From: Ornithinibacillus gellani
Lineage (GTDB): Bacteria; Bacillota; Bacilli; Bacillales; Amphibacillaceae
Assembly (NCBI RefSeq): GCF_003730295.1
Contig: NZ_QTSZ01000029.1
Coordinates: forward strand, 1-64,000
DNA length: 64,000 nt
Direction of reading: 5' to 3'
Within the stretch, counting starts at the first letter, position 1, and every line of letters starts with the position of its first letter. The position numbers were made by a program, and so were the translations under genes. The notes under the pieces were generated by a model, which saw nothing but the letters and a program-made list of their open reading frames with translations, had not been told where the DNA came from and did no database searches. This document shows positions 16,553-25,577 of the stretch, one piece after another.

Positions 16553-17611
16553 TTATCCATATGACTGCATATTGGATAATACATAATGATAAAGTAGCTG
16601 TTCGGTATTTTCTAAAGAAGATTCATGGGTTCGCTCAAAAGCATGAGATGAATCGATACCCGGTCCTACAAGCCCATGAATAATATCGTGACCCGCGCGA
16701 ATTGCTGCTGATGCATCAGAACCATAATATGGATAGATATCTAATTGATAGCCAATAGCATGCTTCTCTGCTAAGCCTACAAGATGTTTACGAAGTCCAT
16801 AATGATACGGACCACTCGCATCCTTCACACAGATCGAAACTGTATATTCATCTGTCGATTGGCCATCGCCCATTGCTCCCATATCAACAGCAAGATATTC
16901 AACTGTTTCTGCTGGTATATTTGAGTTTCCGCCATAACCAATTTCCTCATTATTGGATATGAGAAAATGAGTGGTATACGGCAGTTGCTTTCCTTCCGCT
17001 TTTAAGCGTTTCACCAGCTGCAATAATATGGCAACACTTGCCTTATCGTCTAAATGCCTTGATTTAATAAAACCATTCTCCGTTTGCTCTACGCGCGGAT
17101 CAAAAGAAATGAAATCACCGACTTCAATTCCCAATTCCCGAATTTCTTTTGCATTGCTGACCTTTGCATCAATGCGAACCTCCATATTTTGCTGATTTCT
17201 TTCTGCAGTACCAGCATCCTTATATACATGTACAGAAGTCTGATGCATGAGGATTGTACCAGTCATTTGTTTTCCGGACGATGTATGAATGATACAGTAT
17301 TCCCCTTCTACTGCCGTGTAGGGAAAACCGCCAATTAAATCGATTCTTAATCTACCATTATCCTTTACCTCTTTAACCATTGCCCCAAGTGTATCAACAT
17401 GAGCTGTAAGCATGCGATGCTCGTCGCGATTCTCCCCTTCGATGGTAGCAATCAGGCCACCTTTACGATTACGGAATGTATCCACTCCCAAATGCTGAAA
17501 TTCTTTTTCAACGAAACCAATTACCTGATTTGTAAAACCAGATGGACTTGGAATCGACACCAACTGTTCAATTAGCTTCATTGTTTCCACTGTATTTGGA
17601 TAAGCCGTCAT
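16553..17611 (-). CDS. M42 family metallopeptidase
   Basis: 352 residues, normal for the family of dinuclear Zn/Co aminopeptidases and cellulase-M-like peptidases (YsdC/FrvX/PepA relatives). Metal and catalytic residues appear as AHVDT, RHLDDKAS, the SNNEEIGYGG glutamates, AVDMGA, and the final H in SSHAFERTH. It would cleave N-terminal residues from peptides in the cytoplasm. ATG 17611 follows GAGAGGGGTAATACAT. Which amino acid it prefers cannot be said. Confidence 0.88.
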   Translation of the reverse strand: MTAYPNTVETMKLIEQLVSIPSPSGFTNQVIGFVEKEFQHLGVDTFRNRKGGLIATIEGENRDEHRMLTAHVDTLGAMVKEVKDNGRLRIDLIGGFPYTAVEGEYCIIHTSSGKQMTGTILMHQTSVHVYKDAGTAERNQQNMEVRIDAKVSNAKEIRELGIEVGDFISFDPRVEQTENGFIKSRHLDDKASVAILLQLVKRLKAEGKQLPYTTHFLISNNEEIGYGGNSNIPAETVEYLAVDMGAMGDGQSTDEYTVSICVKDASGPYHYGLRKHLVGLAEKHAIGYQLDIYPYYGSDASAAIRAGHDIIHGLVGPGIDSSHAFERTHESSLENTEQLLYHYVLSNMQSYG

Positions 17612-17753
17612 ATGTATTACCCCTCTCTTTGATATACATAGTTTACCGTTTATACCCCTATCCTAGCAAACGATAAAACCAAATAATCTGAACGGTATAA
17701 ATTCAGTTAGACGATGCAAGATATAGAATACATCAGTTGAAGGAGGTATTAGC

Positions 17754-19406
17754 TTGTCAAAGGAAAAAGATACTTACACTACCAATGAAACAAATGAGGT
17801 AGAACGTGAGACATTAACAACAAGACAAGGTCATCCCGTCAAAGACAATCAAAATATCCGTACCATAGGCAATCGTGGTCCAGCTACACTTGAGAATTAC
17901 CATTTCATTGAAAAAATTACGCATTTTGATCGTGAGGAAGTACCAGAGCGTGTCGTGCATGCACGTGGTGCAGGTGCATTCGGTTATTTTGAAACGTATG
18001 GAAAGGTCGGTGATGAACCGGCCGAAAAATATACCCGCGCAAAGGTTTTTTCTGGTGCCGGGAAAAGAACACCGCTTATGGTACGTTTTTCTACCGTCGC
18101 TGGTTCCAAGGACTCTCCTGAAACAGCGCGTGATCCACGCGGTTTCGCAGTGAAAATGTATACAGAAGATGGTAATTGGGATTTGGTTGGAAATAACCTT
18201 AAAATATTTTTTATCCGTGATGCCATGAAATTTCCCGATATGATTCATGCGTTTAAGCCCGATCCCGTATCAAATATCCCACACCCACAGCGTATGTTTG
18301 ATTTTGTCTCTCGCACACCGGAAGCAATCCATATGATTACATTTTTATTCTCACCTTGGGGGATCCCGGCTACATATCGCCATATGCAAGGGTCTGGTGT
18401 GAACACGTACAAATGGGTCAATGATAAAGGGGAAGCTGTACTTGTGAAGTATCATTGGGAACCAAAGGAAGGCATTCGTAACCTTACCCAGGAAGAAGCA
18501 AATGCCATTCAAGCAAAAAACGTAAGCCATGCGACCCAGGATTTATATGAAGCGATTGAGCGTGGAGATTTTCCAGAGTGGGAATTATTTGTACAAATCA
18601 TGGAGGATGATTATCATTCAGAGCTTGATTTTGACCCGCTCGATGATACCAAGTTATGGCCAGAGGAGAAATTTCCGTGGTTGCCGGTTGGGCGAATGGT
18701 ACTTGATCGTAATCCCGTTGATTTCCATGCAGAAATAGAACAAGCTGCTTTCGGTACTGGAGTGCTGGTCGATGGAATGGACTTTTCAGATGATAAAATG
18801 CTGCAGGGGCGTACTTTTTCATATTCCGATACACAGCGCTATCGTATTGGTGCCAACTATCTGAATCTGCCAATGAATGCGCCCGTTGTTCCCGTTCATA
18901 CCAATCAGCAACGGGGACAAATGGATACACGAGATCTAAATAAAACAGGTATCGACCCCCATATCAATTATGAACCGTCCTTAATCGGAGGATACGAAGA
19001 GGCAGAAAAACATGGACAAACTCCACATGAGCCCAGTTATGATGACGTGGTTATGAGTGCACCGATTGATCGGCCAAATAACTATGGGCAAGCTGGACAT
19101 ACGTATCGTAGCTTTGAGGATTGGGAACGTGATGAATTAATCGATAATCTTGCCGATGCACTCGCTGTTTGTGATCCGCGTATTCAGCAAGTTATGATTG
19201 CGCATTTTACAAAAGCAGATGAAGATTATGGTAAACGGGTTCAGGAAGCGATGCAAGAGAAAATAAAAGAATTGGAAAAGGATACTTCGACACAACCCCT
19301 TCCAGGTCGGGAATCTGGAAAAACAAAATATGGTCAAGGTTCGATTGCTGCCAATGAGGCTGCAAAAGATGCTGTCGATAAGAGTCAAGAAGCAGACCCT
19401 TATTAA
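17754..19406 (+). CDS. Haem catalase, clade with C-terminal tail (KatX-like)
   Basis: 550 residues. Distal haem His lies in [14 protein letters not shown], Asn in [11 protein letters not shown], and the proximal Tyr in [17 protein letters not shown]. It converts hydrogen peroxide to water and oxygen. The length and the extended C-terminus (from about 500) resemble B. subtilis KatX (547 residues), a spore or general-stress catalase, more than the 483-residue KatA, but the sequence alone does not decide this. Start is TTG 17754 after GGAGG at 17741-17745. No PerR box with good match was seen upstream. Confidence 0.9.
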   Translation: MSKEKDTYTTNETNEVERETLTTRQGHPVKDNQNIRTIGNRGPATLENYHFIEKITHFDREEVPERVVHARGAGAFGYFETYGKVGDEPAEKYTRAKVFSGAGKRTPLMVRFSTVAGSKDSPETARDPRGFAVKMYTEDGNWDLVGNNLKIFFIRDAMKFPDMIHAFKPDPVSNIPHPQRMFDFVSRTPEAIHMITFLFSPWGIPATYRHMQGSGVNTYKWVNDKGEAVLVKYHWEPKEGIRNLTQEEANAIQAKNVSHATQDLYEAIERGDFPEWELFVQIMEDDYHSELDFDPLDDTKLWPEEKFPWLPVGRMVLDRNPVDFHAEIEQAAFGTGVLVDGMDFSDDKMLQGRTFSYSDTQRYRIGANYLNLPMNAPVVPVHTNQQRGQMDTRDLNKTGIDPHINYEPSLIGGYEEAEKHGQTPHEPSYDDVVMSAPIDRPNNYGQAGHTYRSFEDWERDELIDNLADALAVCDPRIQQVMIAHFTKADEDYGKRVQEAMQEKIKELEKDTSTQPLPGRESGKTKYGQGSIAANEAAKDAVDKSQEADPY

Positions 19407-19496
19407 AAGCGACGCATAAATCTGCACAGAGGTTAAGTAGAACCATGTGAGACTTTACAAGTATATTACACCTATTCCTTTTCATTTAATTTGATT

Positions 19497-19623
19497 AGCT
19501 TCGTCGCTCCATAAATCTACTCTGCGTTCCACAAGCCGACCTCAATCAACAAAGAAATCCACTTTCTTTGTCGTTTTCGGACACGGCTAGTCCCGCAGGA
19601 GTCTCCGTAGATTTATTCCGCTT
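19497..19623. repeat. Dispersed repeat family B, full copy with terminal inverted repeats
   Basis: The element has a perfect 10-bp inverted repeat near its ends (ATAAATCTAC 19511-19520; GTAGATTTAT 19607-19616) and an inner hairpin (ACAAAGAAA 19549-19557; TTTCTTTGT 19563-19571). The left half is similar to 572-652. It has no coding capacity. The look is that of a small non-autonomous mobile element. Confidence 0.6.
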
Positions 19624-19644
19624 TATTTAATTTAGATACATTTT

Positions 19645-19679
19645 TGGTCATGTTTACCTGTTCGTGGTAAACATGACCA
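19645..19679. terminator. Strong hairpin between convergent catalase and sensor-like genes
   Basis: A perfect 14-bp stem (19645-19658 with 19666-19679) lies between converging genes. On neither strand is it followed by a solid T-run, so it may be a weak terminator or an mRNA end stabiliser. Confidence 0.5.
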
Positions 19680-19722
19680 TTGTTTCAAGATCAGAGACTA
19701 GTTTTATCCCAGACTTGTTTGA

Positions 19723-21966
19723 TTAATCCACTTGCTGCAATGCTTGAATGAAGGATTTGATGGCTGTACTTTTCGTTTTCTGAAGCCATTCTTCCAACCG
19801 TTCAGATTGATCTTGGAAAAACCAATCAAGCACCTGAATCAATTCATTTTTCTGGTTCTCGTCATCCTTCATAGACTGCTCCATATCCTTGATCAGTTTA
19901 GGCCAATCATGCTTATCCTCACCATAAGGTCGTTCTGGATATGCATTGGCAAGTCGATTCAACGTTTCAAAATCATCCTGTTCGTGTAATCTGACCGCTA
20001 ACAAAGCACCAATAAACCGACCACTTTTATCGCGTTGGACAGATTGCTTCAATATCTCTGTCGCGTCATCTAACCTTCCCTGACGCATCTTCATCATGCC
20101 ATGCACCCCAAGCTCATAGCCATCAGTCGAGAATGAATCAGATGCTTGCCAAAATTCTCCAAACCATTTTTCACTTTCCCGCCAATTTCGTTTTTCACTA
20201 TAATATACTGCTAGTCGGAACATATACTCCGGTGCAGGCGACTTTTCTGCGAGCTCCAATACATAAGGTAGTACCCTTTCATCCTCTGCTTTGCCGGATT
20301 GTCTTGGTTCAAGTCCAATTAATCGATCCAACATTCGTAAACTATGAACATCATTTTCATCAGCTGCATAGCTTTCTTTGTATGCTGTAATCGCCTGATC
20401 TACTTTATGATCCAGTAATAATCGATCAGCTGCTGTCAAAGTTCTTTCCTGCAAGTAAAATAGTGGTACATTACCTATGGTCGATTCATGAAGCCGATAA
20501 CCGGCGCTACTCGTAATTAACTCCCCTTCTGCTGTATAGGCCGCAACTGACCAAGAAATCTGATTTTCCGGATTTGATAATGCTAAAATCGTCAATGGAT
20601 CTACCTGGTTCGGCGGATCATCTGTAAACATGACACCGACCCGGTGATTATAGAGATCCTCTACTTTTAATTGAACATGATTCGTTGGAAATGATTTTTG
20701 CAGTATAGTAGTCAAATATCCCCCTTTTTCTCCTTCTAATCTAATACTTAGTTGATAATAATCCGCTTCATCAACTGGTTCCCACTCAAATTCAATTTTG
20801 TTTGCTGTTATTTTTTGTTTATTTGCCGGTTTTTCAATTTGGATGAGTTCATGTAAAGTAATATCATATTCTTCAGATTCACCTGCTTCCATATCAATCC
20901 AATCATTCATATCAACCGGCCACATATATCCATCAATCTGGTCATACGTAAATCCAGCCATTATTTGGTAATTACCAGGTCTGACATTTTTAATTTCATA
21001 ATTTCCATTTTCATCTGTCGTCGTATAATAGGGCTCCATAAAAGAAACACTTTGCTGAATATGATTCTCATCCCGCAAAAATATCCCAGCGTGACGAACT
21101 GGCTCCCCATTGCTTCGAATTACTTTTCCAGATAAGCTGGATGGGGATTGATTCTGCTTTGCTTTATCCATATGCGCAAGGAAGTATTCTAATTCTTCCC
21201 CTATAAATGAAATTTCCTGTTCATCGAATGCAAGATCAGGTGCTGCTTTTTTTTCATGTTCAAGTAGCTCACGATAATCTGCCAAAGCCTGTTCTGCAAT
21301 CTGGCTTGCCTGTTGTTTATCTCCCTGTTGTAAACAAATTTTTGCCTTCACGTATTGAGCCTCTACTATCATATATCCCCACTCAGGACCCTGTTTATCT
21401 ATGATTTCATCGGCATATCGATCTGCTTCCTCCAAGTAACCTGCTTGGAGGAGCAGTTGCAAGCGTTCGGAAAATATTTCATTCACCACATATCCATCTT
21501 TATCCATTCGTTGCACCACTTGGTCTAACATGCGATTTCCCTTGCTGACATTATTTTCAGCAAGATAAATCTCATACAGCGCCATTGCTGCAGTATTCAA
21601 TGTAGGATCAGCTGGACCATTTTCCACATAGTCCTCCAAATAAGGTTTCCTCTCCGCGTTGTTAAACCGGACGAATAATTCTTTCTTTGTTTGACTAAAC
21701 GATGGGCTGACGTATACATCGTAGCCTTCTACCATAGAATTAGAAATCATATAACTGCGGATGAGATCCCATTTTTGAGATGGTAGGATGGGATCATCCA
21801 GCTTGCTCAAAATTGCTTGTTTACCAGCTTCTCCACCTTTAGCGGCTAATTTCTTCACCTGAGATAATTCGTATTGAGGAACAACTAGATAATGAAAAAG
21901 TGGAAGGAGACATGCAAGGGTGAAGACAATATAAACCAGATGTTTTACTTTAAATTTAATCGTCAT
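19723..21966 (-). CDS. Large membrane-anchored protein with TPR-like and carboxypeptidase-regulatory-like domains
   Basis: 747 residues. One N-terminal membrane helix (about 8-28, VYIVFTLACLLPLFHYLVV) leads to a mostly helical, TPR-like extracellular part (about 60-260), then a beta-sandwich of the carboxypeptidase regulatory type (about 285-375, with GKVIRSNGEPVRHAGIFL…DENGNYEIKNVRPGNYQIMAG), an Ig-like stretch, and further TPR-like helices to the end. I do not recognise a named protein. It is the third gene of an ECF sigma operon: its ATG overlaps the end of the anti-sigma reading frame. It may sense or carry out the envelope response of that sigma factor. The gene itself is intact. Confidence 0.65.
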   Translation of the reverse strand: MTIKFKVKHLVYIVFTLACLLPLFHYLVVPQYELSQVKKLAAKGGEAGKQAILSKLDDPILPSQKWDLIRSYMISNSMVEGYDVYVSPSFSQTKKELFVRFNNAERKPYLEDYVENGPADPTLNTAAMALYEIYLAENNVSKGNRMLDQVVQRMDKDGYVVNEIFSERLQLLLQAGYLEEADRYADEIIDKQGPEWGYMIVEAQYVKAKICLQQGDKQQASQIAEQALADYRELLEHEKKAAPDLAFDEQEISFIGEELEYFLAHMDKAKQNQSPSSLSGKVIRSNGEPVRHAGIFLRDENHIQQSVSFMEPYYTTTDENGNYEIKNVRPGNYQIMAGFTYDQIDGYMWPVDMNDWIDMEAGESEEYDITLHELIQIEKPANKQKITANKIEFEWEPVDEADYYQLSIRLEGEKGGYLTTILQKSFPTNHVQLKVEDLYNHRVGVMFTDDPPNQVDPLTILALSNPENQISWSVAAYTAEGELITSSAGYRLHESTIGNVPLFYLQERTLTAADRLLLDHKVDQAITAYKESYAADENDVHSLRMLDRLIGLEPRQSGKAEDERVLPYVLELAEKSPAPEYMFRLAVYYSEKRNWRESEKWFGEFWQASDSFSTDGYELGVHGMMKMRQGRLDDATEILKQSVQRDKSGRFIGALLAVRLHEQDDFETLNRLANAYPERPYGEDKHDWPKLIKDMEQSMKDDENQKNELIQVLDWFFQDQSERLEEWLQKTKSTAIKSFIQALQQVD

Positions 21967-22281
21967 CTAACTTAACCACCTTTTCTAATTCGCCCTTCCA
22001 ATACGTGCTTCCTCCTATTTTAATCTGTTGGCGATTATCGTTCATAACAAGATCTGTTTGCAAACTTCGGATACCACCAATTCCAAGAAAAGAGTAAACG
22101 CCAGTAGAATGACACCCGCAGTACTTCCGCTAATTTCCACTTCCTTATTCCATAGTGCGTATATTCTTTGCCTCCACGTCGTTGGATGAATACGCGCATG
22201 TACCTTATCAGCACTTGTGAAAGTTATATTTTGAAGTTCCTGATCTAATTGATCACGAATATTTTGTCTGCTGTTCACCAT
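21956..22281 (-). pseudogene. Putative anti-sigma factor, apparently frameshifted
   Basis: From ATG 22281 (after AGGGAGGAG) the frame encodes MVNSRQNIRDQLDQELQ… up to a hydrophobic start AGVILLA and then closes at 22042. One base off, the reading continues as VYSFLGIGGIRSLQTDL…, completing a membrane helix, and runs on as protein-like sequence (KIGGSTYWKGELEKVV) to a TAA at 21956-21958 that overlaps the ATG of the next gene. A single missing base near 22098-22106 would restore a 108-residue one-helix protein, the usual shape of a small ECF anti-sigma factor. As given, a shorter 79-residue product is the alternative. Confidence 0.6.
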
Positions 22282-22820
22282 CGATTCGCTCCTCCCTTTC
22301 CAACATAATGCGTAATTGACGACGGCCTCTCACTAATCTTGATTTGATCGTATTTTCATTCTCGTTCACATGTCTGGCAATTTCCGTTATTTTCAATTCG
22401 TTATAAGTATAGAATAATAGCCTCGCGATAAACATACTCCAATTGCTGTATTGCCTGACTTAATTGCTGATTTCCAAATTCTTGTAATAGCTGTTCTTCA
22501 GGATTTCCCATCTTATCGATTTCCTGCTTCCAATCATCGGTCTGGTGTCTTAGAAAGATGTGTTTCCAGCTCCATTTTCGCATTTTCGAACGGCATTGAT
22601 TCAGTACAATCGATGTGAGCCAGCTCTTTAACTTCGTTTCATCGTGGAGCTGTGATATTTTATCGCAAGCAATGATAAACGTATCCTGTACCAGCTCCTC
22701 CGCAAGCTGGTGATCTTTAACAAGCAAAAAAGCAGTGCGCATTAAATAATTCCCATATACATCCATAAGCTGTTGAAGTGCTTGCTCTTCTTTTCGTATT
22801 AAGCGATTCACTAACTGCAA
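22253..22820 (-). pseudogene. ECF-type RNA polymerase sigma factor, apparently frameshifted
   Basis: Frame 1 (TTG 22820, after GGGGGAGG) gives region 2 of a sigma-70 ECF factor: MRTAFLLVKDHQLAEELVQDTFI and the W-rich KLKSWLTSIVLNQCRSKMRK, and stops at 22401 just after EYVYREAIILYL. Frame 2 (22253-22435) carries the matching region 4: YNELKITEIARHVNENENTIKSRLVRGRRQLR. Joined at about 22402, the two parts form a normal ~188-residue ECF sigma factor. One extra (or two missing) bases in CTATACTTATAAC break the frame. Either a real mutation, a sequencing error, or less likely a recoding site. Confidence 0.8.
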
Positions 22821-22980
22821 CGCTGACTCGCCTCCCCCTTGTACTTATGTAGACGTCAGTGCCCACTAAAAAGTTGCAAAAATAAAAATGAATTATATTT
22901 CATACATTTTATCAGTATATAATAGATTCATCATACGTTTTCGATAGAGTATGTAAAGGCAAAGAAGGGTAGGAAATAAG

Positions 22981-23724
22981 ATGATTCCATTGGTATATGA
23001 TCAGGTAAATCGCTGGGGAAAAGATGACGCATTTTTTATTGCATTGTTGAAAAAAACCGGTGTAAAAAACATTGCGGATTTAGGATGTGGAACGGGAAGA
23101 TTAACAACTCATTTTGCTAAAGAAGGACTTCATATTACTGCGATTGATCCACATGAAGCAGCGATTGCAACTGCTAAAAGGAAAAAGATTTCCAACTGTG
23201 GTAAGATCACATGGATTATAGGGGATAGTTCCAAGCTACATGCCAATTCCTATGATGCAGTTATCATGACGGCAAATGTTGCCCAAGTGTTTTTAACAAA
23301 CGATAGTTGGCAACAGGTTATTGCAGATGTTTATCACGCTTTAAAACCGGGCGGGCATTTTATTTTCGACACAAGAAATCCGCAGGCAAAAATCTGGGAA
23401 CAATGGGAAAAGGATGTCACACCAGACGAAGCGGTCAATCAAGAGAATGGCGATCCGTTAGAAATATGGACATCCTATGAAGGCTTTCAAAATCAAATCT
23501 ATACTTTTTATGAAACTGTAAAGCTGGCACAATCAGGTAAAGTAATCATGAAAGAAAAAATACAATTAAAATTCCGTACGTATGAGGAAATACATTCATC
23601 ATTACGTAAAGCAGGATTCTCACAAATACATGTATATGGGGATTGGGAGTTTCAAGAACCAACTGCGGAAACCAAATCGTTTATTTTCCATGCTGAAAAA
23701 CGAAAGACTCATCACGCCCAATAA
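22981..23724 (+). CDS. Class I SAM-dependent methyltransferase
   Basis: 247 residues. SAM-binding motif I is IADLGCGTGRLTTHFA, motif post-I is ITAIDPHEAAI, and motif II lies around YDAVIMTANVAQVF followed by LKPGGHFIFDTRNP. These place it in the UbiE/Methyltransf_25 group; the substrate is not predictable. ATG 22981 has AGGGTAGGAA upstream. It is divergent from the ECF sigma gene and its stop codon (23722-23724) is immediately followed by a family A repeat. Confidence 0.8.
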   Translation: MIPLVYDQVNRWGKDDAFFIALLKKTGVKNIADLGCGTGRLTTHFAKEGLHITAIDPHEAAIATAKRKKISNCGKITWIIGDSSKLHANSYDAVIMTANVAQVFLTNDSWQQVIADVYHALKPGGHFIFDTRNPQAKIWEQWEKDVTPDEAVNQENGDPLEIWTSYEGFQNQIYTFYETVKLAQSGKVIMKEKIQLKFRTYEEIHSSLRKAGFSQIHVYGDWEFQEPTAETKSFIFHAEKRKTHHAQ

Positions 23725-23845
23725 AGTGAAACTTCAATCAGTGGGGGTTTTGCACTTCCCCCACCGATTGTTAGTTGAACCAATCAGGCCTTTACTGGCT
23801 GTTGCCCCCCACTTACAATACTTGTTCTCAACAAAAATTCTTGAC
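23725..23845 (+). repeat. Dispersed repeat family A, copy 2 (3' truncated)
   Basis: Starts at the base after the methyltransferase stop with AGTGAAACTTCAATCAGTGG, whose TCAATCAGTGGGGG pairs with CCCCCACCGATTG downstream. The core CCAATCAGGCCTTTACTGGC follows. The copy ends after AACAAAAATTCTTGAC, so the right-hand partner of ACTGGCTGT is lost. Confidence 0.8.
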
Positions 23846-23885
23846 GATATTTTTTCCTAATAAACAGTCGAAATAGATGTCATAC

Positions 23886-24602
23886 TTATTCATTCCAATC
23901 ATATAACCATTTCCCAGCCTGCTTAACGATGGAATGATGAAATGATGCTTTATAAATCACAATAATACAAGTGGCAGGTCCCGCTGAATCATGTAGCGAA
24001 GCTTGGTTGGCAAATGGGTTGGTATATTCCGGCATTATTTTCTTCCATGCGTCTGCGATTCCTTTGGAGCCAACCGGCTTTAGAGCGATAACTTCCGGTT
24101 GTTGTGAAAACCACCGAAATAATGGCAGAGGCGCAACATCAACATTCTGTTCAACGACAGCCTGACCAACGAGTGGTTTCCCAATTACGGCTGCCCGATA
24201 GTTGTTCAAGCTTCGTTCTGCTTCTTTCGTTTTTTCCCGTTTGCCAAGCACGCTAATACCTGTTGCAGATTGCTTTAAATTGAAATTGGTTTCTGAACTT
24301 CCTGTTATTTGAAGGGACTCCATCTCCAATTCCTTCCTTCCGTATTCAATTCCTGCAATCAATGAATCCCAAGCAGCATCTCCATTAAAATTCTGTATGA
24401 CAACTGCGAATGGCTGTCCACCTGCTGCCACACATTCCATATAAGCAACACGGAAAGCGTAATAAGCAACACGTTCATATGATATATGTATTTCATCTTC
24501 TGATTTCATACCAATTGCACCACTGTTATCAGCAGCAATGATTAATTCTACTCCTTGCTCCATTGTGATGGATTGTATGTCATGCTTTGGAAATATCTTC
24601 AT
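23886..24602 (-). CDS. cblS: Putative alpha-ribazole kinase CblS
   Basis: 238 residues with PurM/ThiL-like features: an N-terminal IIAADNSGAIG (metal/ATP site style), a conserved Ala/Gly-rich MECVAAGGQPFAVVIQNF, and GSSETNFNLKQSATGISVLG. This is the pattern of CblS, the kinase of Geobacillus and Listeria that phosphorylates salvaged alpha-ribazole. The identification is supported by its place last in a cobalamin operon, right after an S-component transporter of CblT type. ATG 24602 is used. The phosphorylated product would be a substrate of CobS. Confidence 0.75.
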   Translation of the reverse strand: MKIFPKHDIQSITMEQGVELIIAADNSGAIGMKSEDEIHISYERVAYYAFRVAYMECVAAGGQPFAVVIQNFNGDAAWDSLIAGIEYGRKELEMESLQITGSSETNFNLKQSATGISVLGKREKTKEAERSLNNYRAAVIGKPLVGQAVVEQNVDVAPLPLFRWFSQQPEVIALKPVGSKGIADAWKKIMPEYTNPFANQASLHDSAGPATCIIVIYKASFHHSIVKQAGKWLYDWNE

Positions 24603-24673
24603 GTTGCATCCCCCGGATTAAAATCATTGGCTTCACCATAATAGTGACAGCCTTCTGAATATATATTTATTGC

Positions 24674-25135
24674 TTAAAAAAAAGGTTTTAACTTAGATAT
24701 TATAAGTAGCGCCAAGATGGTATTTATTAATGCAGCAAGTAACAACATCGGTGCAATGGCGATATAAAATGAAAAGCTGATGATAAATGCAAATGGTAAA
24801 GCAGCAAGCAATCCGTTGCCAAGCACGAAAAGAATAGAAGCCAATATCTGACGTCCTGATTGGTATAGAAGACCAAACAGCAGCACAAGCAGCGCCATTT
24901 CTACAGCAATCATTAGATGTAATGGTCCAAGAGGAAGCCCACCTAATTGTGCGGAAATCACGTGACCAAGACCACCTACAAGTGCGCCTGACTTGTTTCC
25001 AATAACAGTGACTGCGATTAATGCTGGAAAAATATCCAATGCGATACTACCTACTGCAGATGGTAGTTTTATGAAACCACCGACTGCTGATAACGCGATG
25101 AATAATGCAATAATCGTTAATTTTTTGGTATTCAC
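24674..25135 (-). CDS. cblT: ECF transporter S component, putative alpha-ribazole transporter CblT
   Basis: 153 residues, five to six membrane helices, with the S-component style LTIIALFIALSAVGGFIKLP and a small-residue-rich GNKSGALVGGLGHVISAQLGG. GTG 25135 is the likely start, being 6 bases after AGGAGG (25142-25147); the upstream ATG touches that ribosome site. Next to cblS and inside the cobalamin operon it fits CblT, which takes up alpha-ribazole, the nucleoside of the lower ligand. It lacks its own ATPase and would depend on a shared ECF module elsewhere. Confidence 0.75.
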   Translation of the reverse strand: MNTKKLTIIALFIALSAVGGFIKLPSAVGSIALDIFPALIAVTVIGNKSGALVGGLGHVISAQLGGLPLGPLHLMIAVEMALLVLLFGLLYQSGRQILASILFVLGNGLLAALPFAFIISFSFYIAIAPMLLLAALINTILALLIISKLKPFF

Positions 25136-25145
25136 AGCCATCCTC

Positions 25146-25577
25146 CTATTTGATTTTCCTTGCAATACCATACCAGATTATTTCTACTCGCTCGGCAGCT
25201 TTTGCAAGATCCTGATAGAACCATCCCGTCGCATCCCGCCACTTTCGTTCCAAAGGATCCATCGGTACAATTCCTTTTGAAATATCTGAGCCTATAATGA
25301 TTAAACGACATTGATTTGTTTTCTCCCATGCCAACCAGGACTGAATGACTTCTTTAGCATAATTTCTAAATACATCTGCTTCCATATTCTTCACTGCAGT
25401 ATATACCCATTCCTCCACATGATCCAGCACCATGATATCACCAATCGCTATGTTACTTGGGGGTTTCTCACCTTGATAGACGGAGATCCAATTGGATGGT
25501 TGTTCTCGTTCAATCTGATAGGTTGCTTTTACCCAAGCTCCTTTTCCCTGATGGGAACCTCCTGATATGAAGTGCAT
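25146..25577 (-). CDS. Short CobU-like protein
   Basis: 143 residues. The N-terminus FISGGSHQGKGAWVK stands where CobU has its P-loop GGARSGKS, and the C-terminal half (GIVPMDPLERKWRDATGWFYQDLA…YGIARKIK) aligns well with the end of CobU proteins. The middle is shortened and the CobU segment carrying the His that is guanylated during catalysis (RIxxHxxxR) is absent. ATG 25577 follows GGAGGAGGAGAA. A full CobU is encoded at 27770-28345, so this is a degenerate or repurposed paralog in the same operon. A role in alpha-ribazole handling is only a guess from its neighbours cobC and cblT. Confidence 0.65.
   Translation of the reverse strand: MHFISGGSHQGKGAWVKATYQIEREQPSNWISVYQGEKPPSNIAIGDIMVLDHVEEWVYTAVKNMEADVFRNYAKEVIQSWLAWEKTNQCRLIIIGSDISKGIVPMDPLERKWRDATGWFYQDLAKAAERVEIIWYGIARKIK

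Noticed and set aside
17638-17680. Possible sigma-B promoter (GTTTTA…GGGTAT) reading into the M42 peptidase gene
   Set aside because: The spacer is 16 bases, longer than the 13-15 usual for sigma-B, and no independent support exists.
22042-22435. The two shorter frames here as independent small genes
   Set aside because: The upper one starts inside sigma-factor coding sequence without a ribosome site and encodes sigma region 4; it is read better as part of a frameshifted sigma gene. The lower one is the first part of the frameshifted anti-sigma gene.
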